Notes: a model not told the origin generated them from the sequence alone. A stretch of 34,551 nucleotides of DNA from Gemmatimonadota bacterium (GCA_003152485.1 PMAE01000057.1:50750-85300); one strand, 5' to 3'. Positions 16,260 to 25,279 are shown, counted from the first letter of the stretch. Made by a program: numbers and translations.

Positions 16260-16715
16260 CGGTTACGCGGTGAAGACGGCCCTCGGCGCCGAGAATAAAG
16301 ATGGACGGCGCGGCGGCGGAATGTTAGGTTGGGCGCTGCCGAGCGAGGGCGTCTCTCCGTGCGCCGTTTTGCGTGGATCGGATGCGCGAGCCGTGCAGAT
16401 ACACGCAGCCGCGCCGCGCGGGCATGACGAAAACGTCATGCGCGGCGAGGCGACATCCGATGTCGACGCGTCACATTTTGTGGTAGCTTCTACGTTGCGG
16501 GTCAACCGCCTGGCGCAGAGATGTTGGTGACGGCCGATACGCGCGCCGCCGGCATGCGCAGATCGCACAGGAGCACGAGTGAGCCGCGTCGTCAACTGTG
16601 CGCGCACGAAGCCGGGATCGAGCCGACGGCACCCAGTGGATGTCGGACATGATTGCGCAATTCCCCGCGACCGCAAGAAACCTAGCGATAGATCTCACAG
16701 GCGAGGACCACGATA
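16260..16715. other. Gene-free divergent spacer before the paralog array
   Basis: This 456-base stretch separates the DUF983 gene from the first array member. Short open frames exist on both strands but none has a credible start, composition or similarity. A small inverted repeat GTAG-CTT-CTAC occurs around 16483-16493 in a locally AT-richer patch. The last 40 bases carry an AGGA-type ribosome binding site before the ATG at 16716. The array promoter must lie here, but I cannot assign it with confidence. Confidence 0.5.
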
Positions 16716-17897
16716 ATGCTCACCAAGGCTGCACTGACCGCGACCGCTGTCGCGCTCGCATTTCTGGCGACCCCACAGGACGCGCATGCGCAGGGCGCGA
16801 TGCAAAAGGGGGTCATCCATGACCCGGTCCTGAACATGGACGCCTACACGGTGACCTACCCCGCCAAGTGGCACTACCAGGGCACGCTGGTCCAGGGCAG
16901 CGGCTGCGCGCCGGTTCCCTTTCAGGTCTTCAAGGCTTCCAGCCCAGACGGCCTGACCGTCCTCGAGCGGATGCCGCGTTTCGACTGGGCCTGGGGCAAT
17001 GGGCCGGCCAGCCAGACCCAAGACGGCTGCCTCCCCCTGAAGCAGGCGATGAGCGCCCAGGATTTCCTGAAATACCTCTCCGCCATCCTCAAGGTCGAGT
17101 ACGTGAGCGACGAACCAGTTGACCCCGCGGTCGTTGCGGCGTACAAGAAGAGCTTCGACGAATCGAACGCGGAGTGGGCCAAGAAGTATGTCGCGGCCGG
17201 CATGACGCCCCCCACCAACACCGGCGAATTGGCGTCGGCGAACGTCCGCTACAAGAACGGCACGTTCGTGATTCTCGGTCGACTCGAGACCACGGTTACG
17301 TGCTTGAATAATCACATGAAGGACTATCGAGGCCAGCCGATCGAGACGCACGTCTGCAACGCCGGCGTTCGCTACACGCACGCCCCAGAGGCCCAATTCA
17401 AGGCGGCGGTCGCCCAGGCGAATGGCATCGGTGCGGCTGCCGTGCAAGAGTGGGTGACCGCGTACATGGCGAATAAGGACCGCCAGACGCAGCAGAACAT
17501 TGCCGCGATCCAACGACAGGGCGCGCAAAACATCGCCAATTCGAAGGCCAGCAATCAGCAGTTCCAAGACGCGCAAGCCACGCGGCAGCGGATGCACGAG
17601 GACTTCATGTCCACGATGCAGCGCGGCACCGATATGTCGATGCACCAGGCGGCCCAGGTGGCGAACACCAACCACACGATCGCGTCGGACTGGACCGACT
17701 ACTCGCTCGACCGCCAGACCGTGCGCGATCCGACCAGCGGACAGGTATCGAAGGTCTCGAGCGGGAGCAACTACACGTGGCTCAACTCGAGTGGCCAGAC
17801 CAGCTACCAGACGAACGACCCGAACGCCGATCCCAATGGCACGCTCCAGGGGACGTGGACCCGCCAGCAGGTGGTGCACGGCGACGGGACCCCATAA
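16716..17897 (+). CDS. Tandem secreted paralog 1: four-Cys, Gln-rich protein of unknown function
   Basis: 393 residues, family not recognised. Residues 1-25 form a signal peptide ending AHA before QG. The N-terminal domain (about 33-135) opens with IHDPVLNMDAYTVTYPAKWH and holds SPDGL, FDWAW and the helix DFLKYLSAILKVEYV. A second block (about 168-230) has NTGELA, VRYKNGTF and YTHAPEAQFKA. Cysteines occur only at 64, 105, 196 and 214, consistent with two disulfides in an exported protein. Residues about 253-310 are Gln/Asn-rich and helical, ending HEDFMSTMQRGTDMSM. The last 80 residues (NHTIASDW to HGDGTP) are nearly the same in all five copies. It lacks the extra spacer after the signal peptide found in copies 2-5, so it is the shortest. 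It is the first gene of the array and has an AGGA ribosome site. Confidence 0.85.
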   Translation: MLTKAALTATAVALAFLATPQDAHAQGAMQKGVIHDPVLNMDAYTVTYPAKWHYQGTLVQGSGCAPVPFQVFKASSPDGLTVLERMPRFDWAWGNGPASQTQDGCLPLKQAMSAQDFLKYLSAILKVEYVSDEPVDPAVVAAYKKSFDESNAEWAKKYVAAGMTPPTNTGELASANVRYKNGTFVILGRLETTVTCLNNHMKDYRGQPIETHVCNAGVRYTHAPEAQFKAAVAQANGIGAAAVQEWVTAYMANKDRQTQQNIAAIQRQGAQNIANSKASNQQFQDAQATRQRMHEDFMSTMQRGTDMSMHQAAQVANTNHTIASDWTDYSLDRQTVRDPTSGQVSKVSSGSNYTWLNSSGQTSYQTNDPNADPNGTLQGTWTRQQVVHGDGTP

Positions 17898-17934
17898 CTC
17901 GGCTCTACCACACCTTTCTTACCTGGCGACAATC

Positions 17935-19236
17935 ATGCTGCCGCTCACCAATGCTGTACTCACCGCGACCGCCGTTGCCCTCACCTGTATGGCCGCGCCG
18001 CGCGCGCACGACAGCGCGGCGACCGCGGCTGATGATGCCAACGGCCCTGCGGAAGGCGCGCCGACGACGACGACGATGTCGCAGAACGCGACGCAAACGG
18101 CGGTTATCCATGACCCGGTGCTCGACATGGACGCCTACAAAGTCGTGTACCCCGCCAAATGGCACTATCAGGGCACGATGGTGCAGGGCAGTCCATGCTC
18201 GCCAGTCCCCTCTTCGGTCTTCCGGCTCACGAGCCCCGACGGCTTGACCCAGGTGGAACGCATGCCCAGCCTCGACTGGTTCTGGAGCAATTCCCCGACC
18301 CCCACGAAGACGCCGGACGGCTGCCTGCCGTTAAAGTCGGCGCTGAGTGCGAGGGAGTTCCTGAAGTACCTCTCCGCCATTCTCAAAGTCGAATACGTGG
18401 GCGAACAGCCGATCGATCCCGCGATCCTGGCGGCGAACGCCAAGCAATTCGCGGATTTCAATGCGAAATCGGAAAGGAACATGGGCCCGGGCGCGTTTAT
18501 TCAGACCAACGACCTAGCGGCCGCCATCGTCCGCTATAAGAACGGCACGTTCCTCATGGAAGGCATCATCCAGGCGAATGTGCTCTGCAACCAATCATCG
18601 TTAGCAATCCTGGGAGCTGGAAAGAAGCTGGTGACCACGACCTGCAACGCGGGTGTCCGGTACACGCACGGCCCTGCGGCCAAATTCAAAGACGTGTTGG
18701 CGATCGCGACCGATACCAAGATCGGAGCGTCCACCATCGCCGCGTGGATGAACGCGTGGGGCGTGGCGCGGACGGCTCTGCTCCAGCGTCAGGGAGATCA
18801 GATACTCGCCGCGCAGCGGCAAACGATCCATCAGCAGAACGCGATGCTGCGGAACCAGATGCAGCAGAGCAACCAGCAGCTGGCGGCGCAGCATGACCAG
18901 TTCGAGCAGGGACAGGCGATGCGGCAGCAACAGCACGAGGACTTCCTGTCCACGATGCAGCGCGGCACAGACATGTCGATGCGTCAAGCGGCGCAGGTCG
19001 CGAACAGCAACCACACGATCGCCGCAGACTGGGTCGACTACTCGCTCGACCAGCAGACGGTGCGGGACCCTACCAGCGGACAAGTCTCGAAGGTCTCGAG
19101 CGCCAGCAGCTACACGTGGATCGATGCAAGTGGAAAGACCAGCTTCCAGACGAACGACCCGAACGCGGATCCCAATGGGACCCAACCCGGTACGTGGACC
19201 CGCCAGCAGACCGTCCACGGCGACGGAACCCCGTAA
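17935..19236 (+). CDS. Tandem secreted paralog 2: four-Cys, Gln-rich protein of unknown function
   Basis: 433 residues, the longest copy. The frame is open upstream into paralog 1, but the ATG at 17935 aligns with the other copies (MLPLTNAVLTATAVALTC) and is the true start. After the signal segment comes a low-complexity Ala/Asp/Thr spacer (about 25-54). The N-terminal domain begins IHDPVLDMDAYKVVYPAKWH. The four family cysteines are Cys88, Cys130, Cys218 and Cys237; one extra Cys lies in the signal segment. It differs from the others around 175-195, where NTGELA is replaced by TNDLA. The Gln-rich region (about 285-345) is long, with runs such as MLRNQMQQSNQQL, giving it the strongest coiled-coil character. 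The C-terminal domain is the conserved one. It starts 37 bases after paralog 1; its ribosome binding site is weak. Confidence 0.85.
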   Translation: MLPLTNAVLTATAVALTCMAAPRAHDSAATAADDANGPAEGAPTTTTMSQNATQTAVIHDPVLDMDAYKVVYPAKWHYQGTMVQGSPCSPVPSSVFRLTSPDGLTQVERMPSLDWFWSNSPTPTKTPDGCLPLKSALSAREFLKYLSAILKVEYVGEQPIDPAILAANAKQFADFNAKSERNMGPGAFIQTNDLAAAIVRYKNGTFLMEGIIQANVLCNQSSLAILGAGKKLVTTTCNAGVRYTHGPAAKFKDVLAIATDTKIGASTIAAWMNAWGVARTALLQRQGDQILAAQRQTIHQQNAMLRNQMQQSNQQLAAQHDQFEQGQAMRQQQHEDFLSTMQRGTDMSMRQAAQVANSNHTIAADWVDYSLDQQTVRDPTSGQVSKVSSASSYTWIDASGKTSFQTNDPNADPNGTQPGTWTRQQTVHGDGTP

Positions 19237-19277
19237 CACCGGCGCCACGACACCTCTCTTCTCCACTGGGCGGGATT

Positions 19278-20540
19278 ATGCTGACGCTCACCAACGCCGC
19301 GCTGTCCGCGACGGTCGCCGCTCTCACGTGCTTGGGCGCCTCCCGCGCCAATAATACCGCGGCGACGGGATCGGGCGATGGCTCGAGCAACTCGGGAGTC
19401 GCGTCAGCCGCCGAAGCAGGGTCGCAAGGCGGCATGCAACAGGGAGTCATCCGTGATCCCACGCTCGACATGGACGCTTATACCGTCACCTATCCCGCGA
19501 AGTGGCATTTCCAGGGCGTGTTGGTGCAGGGTACACCGTGCTCGGCGATACCGTTTCCGGTGTTCCGCATGTTCAGCCCCGACGGCCTGACGGAGATCGA
19601 GCAGCTGCCGCGCCTCGACTGGTATTGGAGTGATGCTCCGAACGCCTCCAAGACCCCGGACGGCTGCTTGCCCTTCAAGCAGGCGATGAGCGCGAAGGAT
19701 TTCCTGAAATACATCTCCGCCATCCTGAAGGTCGAATACGTCAGCGAGCGAGCAGTCGACCCCGCGGTCCTCGCGAGCGTCGCCAAGACCATGGAGACGT
19801 CGAATGCGGCGTTCGCCAAGCAGTCGGCGGCCCGCGGAATACCGCCCGCGGTCGCGACCGATGAACTGGCGGAAGCGATCGTCCGCTACGAGAATGGCTC
19901 GTTCCCGATGGAGGGCCTCCTCACCGTCTCTGTCAACTGCTTCCAAACGTCGATGCCGAGCCTCACGCGCACCGGGCAGCCGGGCAAGCGATCGGAGGCT
20001 CACACCTGCTCCGCGACCGTCGGCTACATGCACGCGCCCGAGGCCAAATTCAAGGCGGTGGATGCCCAGACCGCCCACGACAGTGCGGCCTATATTCCGC
20101 AATGGGTGAGCGCCCACATGGCACAGGTCGACCGCCAGGCGCAGCAGAATCTCGCCGCATTGCGGCAACAGAGCGCGCAGCAGTTGGCCGCTCAACAGCA
20201 GAGCTTCGAGCAAGGGCAAGCCATGCGGCAGCGCCAGCACGAGGACTTCATGTCCACGATGCAGCGCGGTACCGACATGTCGATGAACCAAGCCGCCCAG
20301 ATCGCGAACACCAACCACGCCATCGCGTCAGACTGGACCGACTACTCGCTCGACCAGCAGACGGTCCGCGACCCGAATACCGGACAGCTGTCCAAGGTCT
20401 CAAGCACGAGCAGCTTCACGTGGCTTGACGCCAGTGGCAAGACCAGCTTCCAGACGAACGACCCCAACGCCAATCCCAATGGCACGCTGCAAGGGACCTG
20501 GACGCGCCAACAGAAAGTCCACGGCGACGGATCCAACTAG
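19278..20540 (+). CDS. Tandem secreted paralog 3: four-Cys, Gln-rich protein of unknown function
   Basis: 420 residues from the ATG at 19278, preceded by GGGCGGG. The frame is open further upstream, but that part overlaps paralog 2 and has no family similarity. The signal segment MLTLTNAALSATVAALTC is followed by a Gly/Ser/Ala spacer (about 29-52). The N-terminal domain contains DMDAYTVTYPAKWHFQG, FSPDGLTEIEQLPRLDWYW and DGCLPFKQAMSAKDFLKY. Family cysteines are Cys88, Cys130, Cys221 and Cys244. The loop between the last two is longer than in copies 1 and 2. The helical segment has LRQQSAQQLAAQQQSF, and the C-terminal domain is conserved, ending KVHGDGSN. It begins 41 bases after paralog 2, so the first three copies are likely one transcript. 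Confidence 0.85.
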   Translation: MLTLTNAALSATVAALTCLGASRANNTAATGSGDGSSNSGVASAAEAGSQGGMQQGVIRDPTLDMDAYTVTYPAKWHFQGVLVQGTPCSAIPFPVFRMFSPDGLTEIEQLPRLDWYWSDAPNASKTPDGCLPFKQAMSAKDFLKYISAILKVEYVSERAVDPAVLASVAKTMETSNAAFAKQSAARGIPPAVATDELAEAIVRYENGSFPMEGLLTVSVNCFQTSMPSLTRTGQPGKRSEAHTCSATVGYMHAPEAKFKAVDAQTAHDSAAYIPQWVSAHMAQVDRQAQQNLAALRQQSAQQLAAQQQSFEQGQAMRQRQHEDFMSTMQRGTDMSMNQAAQIANTNHAIASDWTDYSLDQQTVRDPNTGQLSKVSSTSSFTWLDASGKTSFQTNDPNANPNGTLQGTWTRQQKVHGDGSN

Positions 20541-20636
20541 ACTGGGAATGCATACGGGGTACGTCGCGGCGCGGGATCTCGTTGATCCGGCCGTGTTCCG
20601 CGTCAGAAACGCCGATACTTATTCCAGAGGATGCCC

Positions 20637-21890
20637 ATGCTGACGCTCACGAAGGCCGCACTGACCGCAACGGTCGTCGGGCTCACCTGCCTGGGCGCGT
20701 CGCGGAGCACCGACTCTGCGGCGACAGGTGCGGAATCGGCCGACGGCAATGCCAGTGTCGCCTCGGTGTCGCAGGGCGGGAAGGCGGCCATCCACGATCC
20801 GGTCCTCGACATGGACGCGGAGACGGTCACCTACCCTGCCAGGTGGCACTTCCAGGGCACGCTGCTCCAGGGGACGCCGTGCTTCGGCGCGCCACTGGTG
20901 ATCTACCGCGCGTTCAGCCCCGACGGTCTGACCGAGATCGAGAAGCTGCCGACTTTCAATTGGTACTGGAGCAACATGCCGAACCCGCCTAAGCCCCCGG
21001 AGGGGTGCCTGCCCTTGAAGGAGGCGATGGGCGCGAAGGATTTCCTGAAATATCTCTCCGCCATCCTCAAGGTCGCATACGTGGGCGAGCAGGCCGTCCC
21101 TGCCGCGACCCTCGACGCGTTCAACAAGAACGCCGAAGAAACCAATGCGTCCTGGGCCAAGAAATACATTGCGGCCGGCATGACGCCTCCGACCAACACC
21201 GGCGAATTGGCGGACGCTATCGTCCGCTACCGGAACGGCACGTTCGCAATGGAGGGCCGACTGGACGCGGACGTCGAGTGCAGCGCCACCCATAGGACGA
21301 TGAATGTGGTGGTCGCCGGCCGCTTCACGACACAATCGGTGGAGGACCACACCTGCCGCGCGAACATCCGCTACCTGCACGCTCCGGAAGCCCAATTCAA
21401 GGCCGTGGAGATGCAGACGGACAACGCGATTACGGAGACGGCCAACACGCAGTGGGTCACGGCCTACATGGCGAAGCAGAACCAGCAGACGCAGCAGGCC
21501 ATCGCCAACATGCGGCAACAGACCCAGCAACAGATGGCCGCCCAACAGCAGCAATTCGAGCAGGGGCAGGCCATGCGGCAGCGCCAGAACGATGATTTCA
21601 TCGCCACGATGCAGCGCGGCACCGACGCGTCGATGCAGCAAGCTGCGCAGATCGCGAACAGCAATCACACCATCGCGTCCGACTGGGTCGATTACTCGCT
21701 CGACCAGCAGACCGTCCGCGACCCGACCACCGGGCAGACATCGAAGGTCTCGAGCGCGAGCACCTACACGTGGATCGATGCCAGCGGAAAGACCGCATAT
21801 CAAACGAACGACGCCAACGCCAATCCCAACGGGACCTTCCAGGGCACGTGGACCCGGCAGCAGAAGGTCCATGGCGACGGGTCCAACTAG
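20637..21890 (+). CDS. Tandem secreted paralog 4: four-Cys, Gln-rich protein of unknown function
   Basis: 417 residues. Two ATGs stand close together at 20631 and 20637. The AGAGG ribosome site at 20626-20630 touches the first and is properly spaced from the second, which also aligns with MLTLTK of the other copies, so 20637 is chosen. Family cysteines are Cys82, Cys124, Cys215 and Cys240. The conserved N-terminal block reads DMDAETVTYPARWHFQG, with PEGCLP instead of DGCLP. The Gln-rich segment is the purest of the five (QQTQQQMAAQQQQFEQGQ). The C-terminal domain is conserved, ending KVHGDGSN like copy 3. The upstream gap is 96 bases, longer than the preceding ones, so a promoter of its own is possible. 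A scrap of another copy follows its stop. Confidence 0.85.
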   Translation: MLTLTKAALTATVVGLTCLGASRSTDSAATGAESADGNASVASVSQGGKAAIHDPVLDMDAETVTYPARWHFQGTLLQGTPCFGAPLVIYRAFSPDGLTEIEKLPTFNWYWSNMPNPPKPPEGCLPLKEAMGAKDFLKYLSAILKVAYVGEQAVPAATLDAFNKNAEETNASWAKKYIAAGMTPPTNTGELADAIVRYRNGTFAMEGRLDADVECSATHRTMNVVVAGRFTTQSVEDHTCRANIRYLHAPEAQFKAVEMQTDNAITETANTQWVTAYMAKQNQQTQQAIANMRQQTQQQMAAQQQQFEQGQAMRQRQNDDFIATMQRGTDASMQQAAQIANSNHTIASDWVDYSLDQQTVRDPTTGQTSKVSSASTYTWIDASGKTAYQTNDANANPNGTFQGTWTRQQKVHGDGSN

Positions 21891-21895
21891 ACCGC

Positions 21896-21952
21896 TTCCC
21901 GGGCAACTGGACGCGCCAGCAGGTGGTCCACGGCGACGGATCTAGCCGGTAG
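21896..21952 (+). pseudogene. Remnant of the 3' end of a further paralog
   Basis: Six bases after the stop of paralog 4, an open stretch encodes FPGNWTRQQVVHGDGSSR followed by TAG. It matches the last residues of the family (GTWTRQQ, HGDG), in a frame different from paralog 4. The match to the paralog 4 tail has a period of 59 bases. Its QQVVHGDG wording resembles paralog 1 more than paralog 4 (QQKVHGDG), so it is unlikely to be a fresh copy of the adjacent tail. No start codon or upstream domain remains. Confidence 0.75.
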
Positions 21953-22054
21953 GATGTCGCGCCCCGGAGCGCGAGCGGGGATCACACGATGTCGTGGTGC
22001 CGCGCGGACAGGACGATGCGAGAGCGGAATCTTACACTCTGACAGTCGAGGACT

Positions 22055-23320
22055 ATGCTGAGCTTCACGAAGGCCGCAGTGATCGTCGCCACGGTGGCGC
22101 TCTCGGGGATGGGTGCATCCCGCGCGAATGACACCGCCGCGACGAGCCGGCGCGCTCCTGGCCGCACCGCCGGCGTCATCACGCCGGTGATCATTCACCC
22201 CGCGATGCCGACGCCGCTGGCCACACCGTCGCAAGGCGGCATGCAGCGAGGGATCATCCACGATCCATCTCTCGACATGGATGCGTTCACCGTCCCGTAT
22301 CCCGCCAAGTGGCACTTCCAGGGCACGATGGTCCCCGGCACTGGATGTTCGGAGATCCCGATGCCGGTCTACCGCGTGTTTAGCCCCGATGGCCTGACCG
22401 AGATCGAGCGCCTGCCGCGTTTCGATTGGCGGTGGAACAACATCCCGAACGCCCCCAAGACCCCCGACGGCTGCCTCCCGTTCAAGACCGAGTTGAGCGC
22501 GACCGATCTCCTGAAGTATCTCTCCGCCATGCTCAAGGTCGAGTACGTGAGTGAGCAGCCAGTCGCGCCCGCAAAGATCGAGAAGTACAACCAGGCGCTG
22601 GCGGCGACGGCGCAGCAGCAAGGGGGCCCCGGCATGAAGCGCTTCCCCGACACCGGCGAATTGGCATCCGCCCTCGTGCGCTACAAGAACGGCTCATTCG
22701 TGATGAACGGACTGCTGTATGCACAAGTCCGGTGCATGCACACCCAGATGGGGCCGCAAAACAAGTTGTGGGACATGCACACCTGCTGGGCGAATGTGAA
22801 GTACACGCGCACGCCCGAAGCGCAATTCAAGGCCGTGACGAGCCAGGTCACGGACGCGGTCAATGAAGTGATCAACCCGCAGTGGCTGCAAGCGTACATG
22901 CAGCGGCAGCAACAGCAGGGGCAGCAGATGCTCACCGACCAGATGCGGCGCAACAATGCGACGATGCAAAATCAGTACAAACAATTTCAACTGGGGCAGG
23001 CCGCGCGGCAGCGGATGAATGATGACTTCAACGCCACGATCCAGCGCGGCACGCAGATGTCGATGAACCAGGCGACCCAGATCGCGAACAGCGACCACAC
23101 GATCTCGTCCGACTACGTGGATTACTCCCTCGATCAGCAGACGGTCCGCGACCCGGTCACCGGTCAGACCTCGAAGGTGTCGAGCACGAGCAGCTATACG
23201 TGGCTCGACGGGAGTGGCAAGGTCGCGTACCAGACGAACGACGCCAATGCAGATCCCAACGGCACCTTGAAGGGCACGTGGACGCGCCAGCAAAAGGTCC
23301 ACGGCGACGGGTCCGACTAA
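22055..23320 (+). CDS. Tandem secreted paralog 5: four-Cys, Gln-rich protein of unknown function
   Basis: 421 residues, the most divergent of the five in its first 65 residues. The signal segment MLSFTKAAVIVATVALSGMGASRA lacks the Cys seen there in copies 2-4. A basic and then Pro/Thr-rich spacer (about 31-60) replaces the acidic or Ser-rich spacers of the others. The N-terminal domain has DMDAFTVPYPAKWHFQG, FSPDGLTEIERLPRFDWRW and DGCLPFK. Family cysteines are Cys98, Cys140, Cys227 and Cys244. The helical part reads QRQQQQGQQMLTDQMRRN and is followed by FNATIQRGTQMSMNQA instead of the usual DFMSTMQRGTDMSM. The C-terminal domain is conserved, ending KVHGDGSD. It has a GAGGA ribosome site and sits 164 bases after paralog 4, beyond the remnant. 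It ends 58 bases from the convergent esterase gene. Confidence 0.85.
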   Translation: MLSFTKAAVIVATVALSGMGASRANDTAATSRRAPGRTAGVITPVIIHPAMPTPLATPSQGGMQRGIIHDPSLDMDAFTVPYPAKWHFQGTMVPGTGCSEIPMPVYRVFSPDGLTEIERLPRFDWRWNNIPNAPKTPDGCLPFKTELSATDLLKYLSAMLKVEYVSEQPVAPAKIEKYNQALAATAQQQGGPGMKRFPDTGELASALVRYKNGSFVMNGLLYAQVRCMHTQMGPQNKLWDMHTCWANVKYTRTPEAQFKAVTSQVTDAVNEVINPQWLQAYMQRQQQQGQQMLTDQMRRNNATMQNQYKQFQLGQAARQRMNDDFNATIQRGTQMSMNQATQIANSDHTISSDYVDYSLDQQTVRDPVTGQTSKVSSTSSYTWLDGSGKVAYQTNDANADPNGTLKGTWTRQQKVHGDGSD

Positions 23321-23378
23321 CGGCCGAACACGAGACGCTCGCTATCCACGACGTGGCGCGCGCCTCGCGGTCAGCGCG

Positions 23379-25073
23379 CTAGTACTGCCACGCGGCCGTC
23401 GGTTCATTCGGCGGGGCGTGTCGCGCCACCGTCGCCGCCATCTCCCGCACCAGGTCGGCGTCCGACATCGGCTGCCATCCATGTCCCTTGAGCGGCCGGC
23501 CGTATTGGACCGTGCCGCCATACGCCGGATCCTTCGTGCCCTTGAGGAAATCCTCCAACAGGTACACGGCGAGGTTGAGGTAGTAGTTATCCATGTCGCC
23601 GCAGTACAGGTGGATCTTTCCCGCCAGATCCGGCCCGATCCGCGACCAGTTGCGCTCCAGATACTCGCGGATGTCGTAGTCGTGCTCCCGCCACGATCGC
23701 GCGACGTCGGCGTTGATCACGCCGGTCCGGTCATCCCAGATCGGCGCCGGATATCCGTCCTTGTCCGTCGGGCCGAACGTCGCCTCCCAGATCGCGAAGT
23801 TCTCTCCGCCGCGCCGCTTGCTCCCGCGCGCGTTGTTGAGTTGGTTCTCCTGACGAAGGAGCACCACCGGCTGGCCATCCGATCGCCGCTCCGACGGCCG
23901 ATCCTGCGTGATCCACGCGTTCCGCCGGATCAGAAACGCGTTGGTATCACTATAGATGTTCACCTGCTCGTACCGCCGGAAATCCACCGGGTCGGGATAG
24001 AACGTCCACGTCCCGCCGAAAAAATCAGGGTGATATACCTGGAGCGCGATCGACTCCCAGCCGCCGGTTGACCCGCCCGTCAGCACGCGCGCATACGGCT
24101 TCCGGATCACCCGGTAATGCTCTTCCAAGTACGGGATCAGCTCCTGCATGATGGCGTCGCCGTAGGGGCCGTTGTTCGCGGAGTTCACGGCGTACGAGTC
24201 GTCGTAGTATGGCGATGGGTGCAGGATGCGGATCGCGATCATCCGCGGAAAGGAATCGCTCAGCCAGCTCCGCGTGAATTCGCGTCCCGATTCCCGCCCC
24301 GTCGTGCGCTCGATGCGGTCGTGGCGGGCCGCGTCGGTCTCGGTCGTCGTGTCATTCGTGTAGCCGAGGGGCGCATGCAGCGTGAAATGCCCTTGCTCCC
24401 ACACCACTGGGTAGTGGACGTCGGGGTGTTCGTCGTAGCCCTTGGGAAGGAGCACGACGGCGCCGAGGTACATCGGGTGTCCCCACCATTGCGTCAGGAT
24501 CTTGCTCTGGATGCGGATGCGTTTGACGTACTGATCATCACCGGGGACTTCGACGGGCGGCAACACCCGGGACATCTCGAAGCGGATGTCGAATCCCTTC
24601 GCAGGGTCGATGTGCATTCGGCGCACCGTGCTGACGAGCGTCCCCGGCGCTCGATTGAACTGCTGTCCCTCCCACTCATCCATGTGCGCCCAGACCGTGT
24701 GGCCGTCGGCGCGGGGGAACTTCGTGTACACGCTCACCATCGCCTGCACGTAGTAGTCGCCCGCCGGGAGCTGCCCGATCGACTGGAAGGGATAGCCGAC
24801 CGCCTGCGCGTCCACGACGCCGATCTGTCCCGCCGGAAGCTGCGAGACGTCCTGCCCGAAGAACGGGACGCTGACCATCCCACCCGCTTGGAGCCGCGGC
24901 TCTGGCGCCGCGTCGCGCGCGAGGAAGACGAACAGCCGCCCCGTCAGCGGCTCGGCTCGGATCGCGCGCGGTACCACGATCTCGAACTTGTTTCCCGGGG
25001 CCGGCGGGTCGGACACGTGAGAACTGGGTGCGGTGGCAAGACTCGCGGACAGCGCAATGACAACGGGGAGCAT
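23379..25073 (-). CDS. Secreted alpha/beta-hydrolase esterase (PF00756-like)
   Basis: 564 residues with a short signal peptide (MLPVVIALSASLATA). The ATG at 25073 has a GAGGG site just upstream and directly precedes the hydrophobic segment; longer versions would bury the signal. An N-terminal beta-rich domain (about 28-190) precedes an esterase domain of the D/putative-esterase type. The nucleophile elbow is LTGGSTGGWES with Ser335. A YCGDMDNYY segment may supply the Asp and KGHGWQP near the C-terminus the His of the triad. It probably cleaves esters of sugars, lipids or siderophores outside the cytoplasm, but the substrate is not visible. It converges on the paralog array. Confidence 0.87.
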   Translation of the reverse strand: MLPVVIALSASLATAPSSHVSDPPAPGNKFEIVVPRAIRAEPLTGRLFVFLARDAAPEPRLQAGGMVSVPFFGQDVSQLPAGQIGVVDAQAVGYPFQSIGQLPAGDYYVQAMVSVYTKFPRADGHTVWAHMDEWEGQQFNRAPGTLVSTVRRMHIDPAKGFDIRFEMSRVLPPVEVPGDDQYVKRIRIQSKILTQWWGHPMYLGAVVLLPKGYDEHPDVHYPVVWEQGHFTLHAPLGYTNDTTTETDAARHDRIERTTGRESGREFTRSWLSDSFPRMIAIRILHPSPYYDDSYAVNSANNGPYGDAIMQELIPYLEEHYRVIRKPYARVLTGGSTGGWESIALQVYHPDFFGGTWTFYPDPVDFRRYEQVNIYSDTNAFLIRRNAWITQDRPSERRSDGQPVVLLRQENQLNNARGSKRRGGENFAIWEATFGPTDKDGYPAPIWDDRTGVINADVARSWREHDYDIREYLERNWSRIGPDLAGKIHLYCGDMDNYYLNLAVYLLEDFLKGTKDPAYGGTVQYGRPLKGHGWQPMSDADLVREMAATVARHAPPNEPTAAWQY

Positions 25074-25279
25074 GCGGTCCCTCGGGTGGGAGAACCTACG
25101 GAAGCGACAGTAGAATCTAGGGTGCGGGGCGACATGCGTGAACAGCGATCGCGCCACGTCGCGGCGGCCCCGCCCGTGGCTCACACGATTGCGGCGCCTG
25201 GACACGCCCCCAGATGCTCGGTCAATTCATGCCGGGTTGGTTCACGCGCGACACGATGGGGAGAGGCCAGGAGGGAACG

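Noticed and set aside
14583..16298. Plus-strand open frame of 571 codons opposite priA and DUF983
   Set aside because: Composition is Arg-rich and motif-free, and both minus-strand genes are unmistakable.
17500..17934. Upstream extension of paralog 2 into paralog 1
   Set aside because: The extra residues are the out-of-frame reading of paralog 1; the ATG at 17935 matches the starts of the other copies. The same applies to 19116-19277 for paralog 3.
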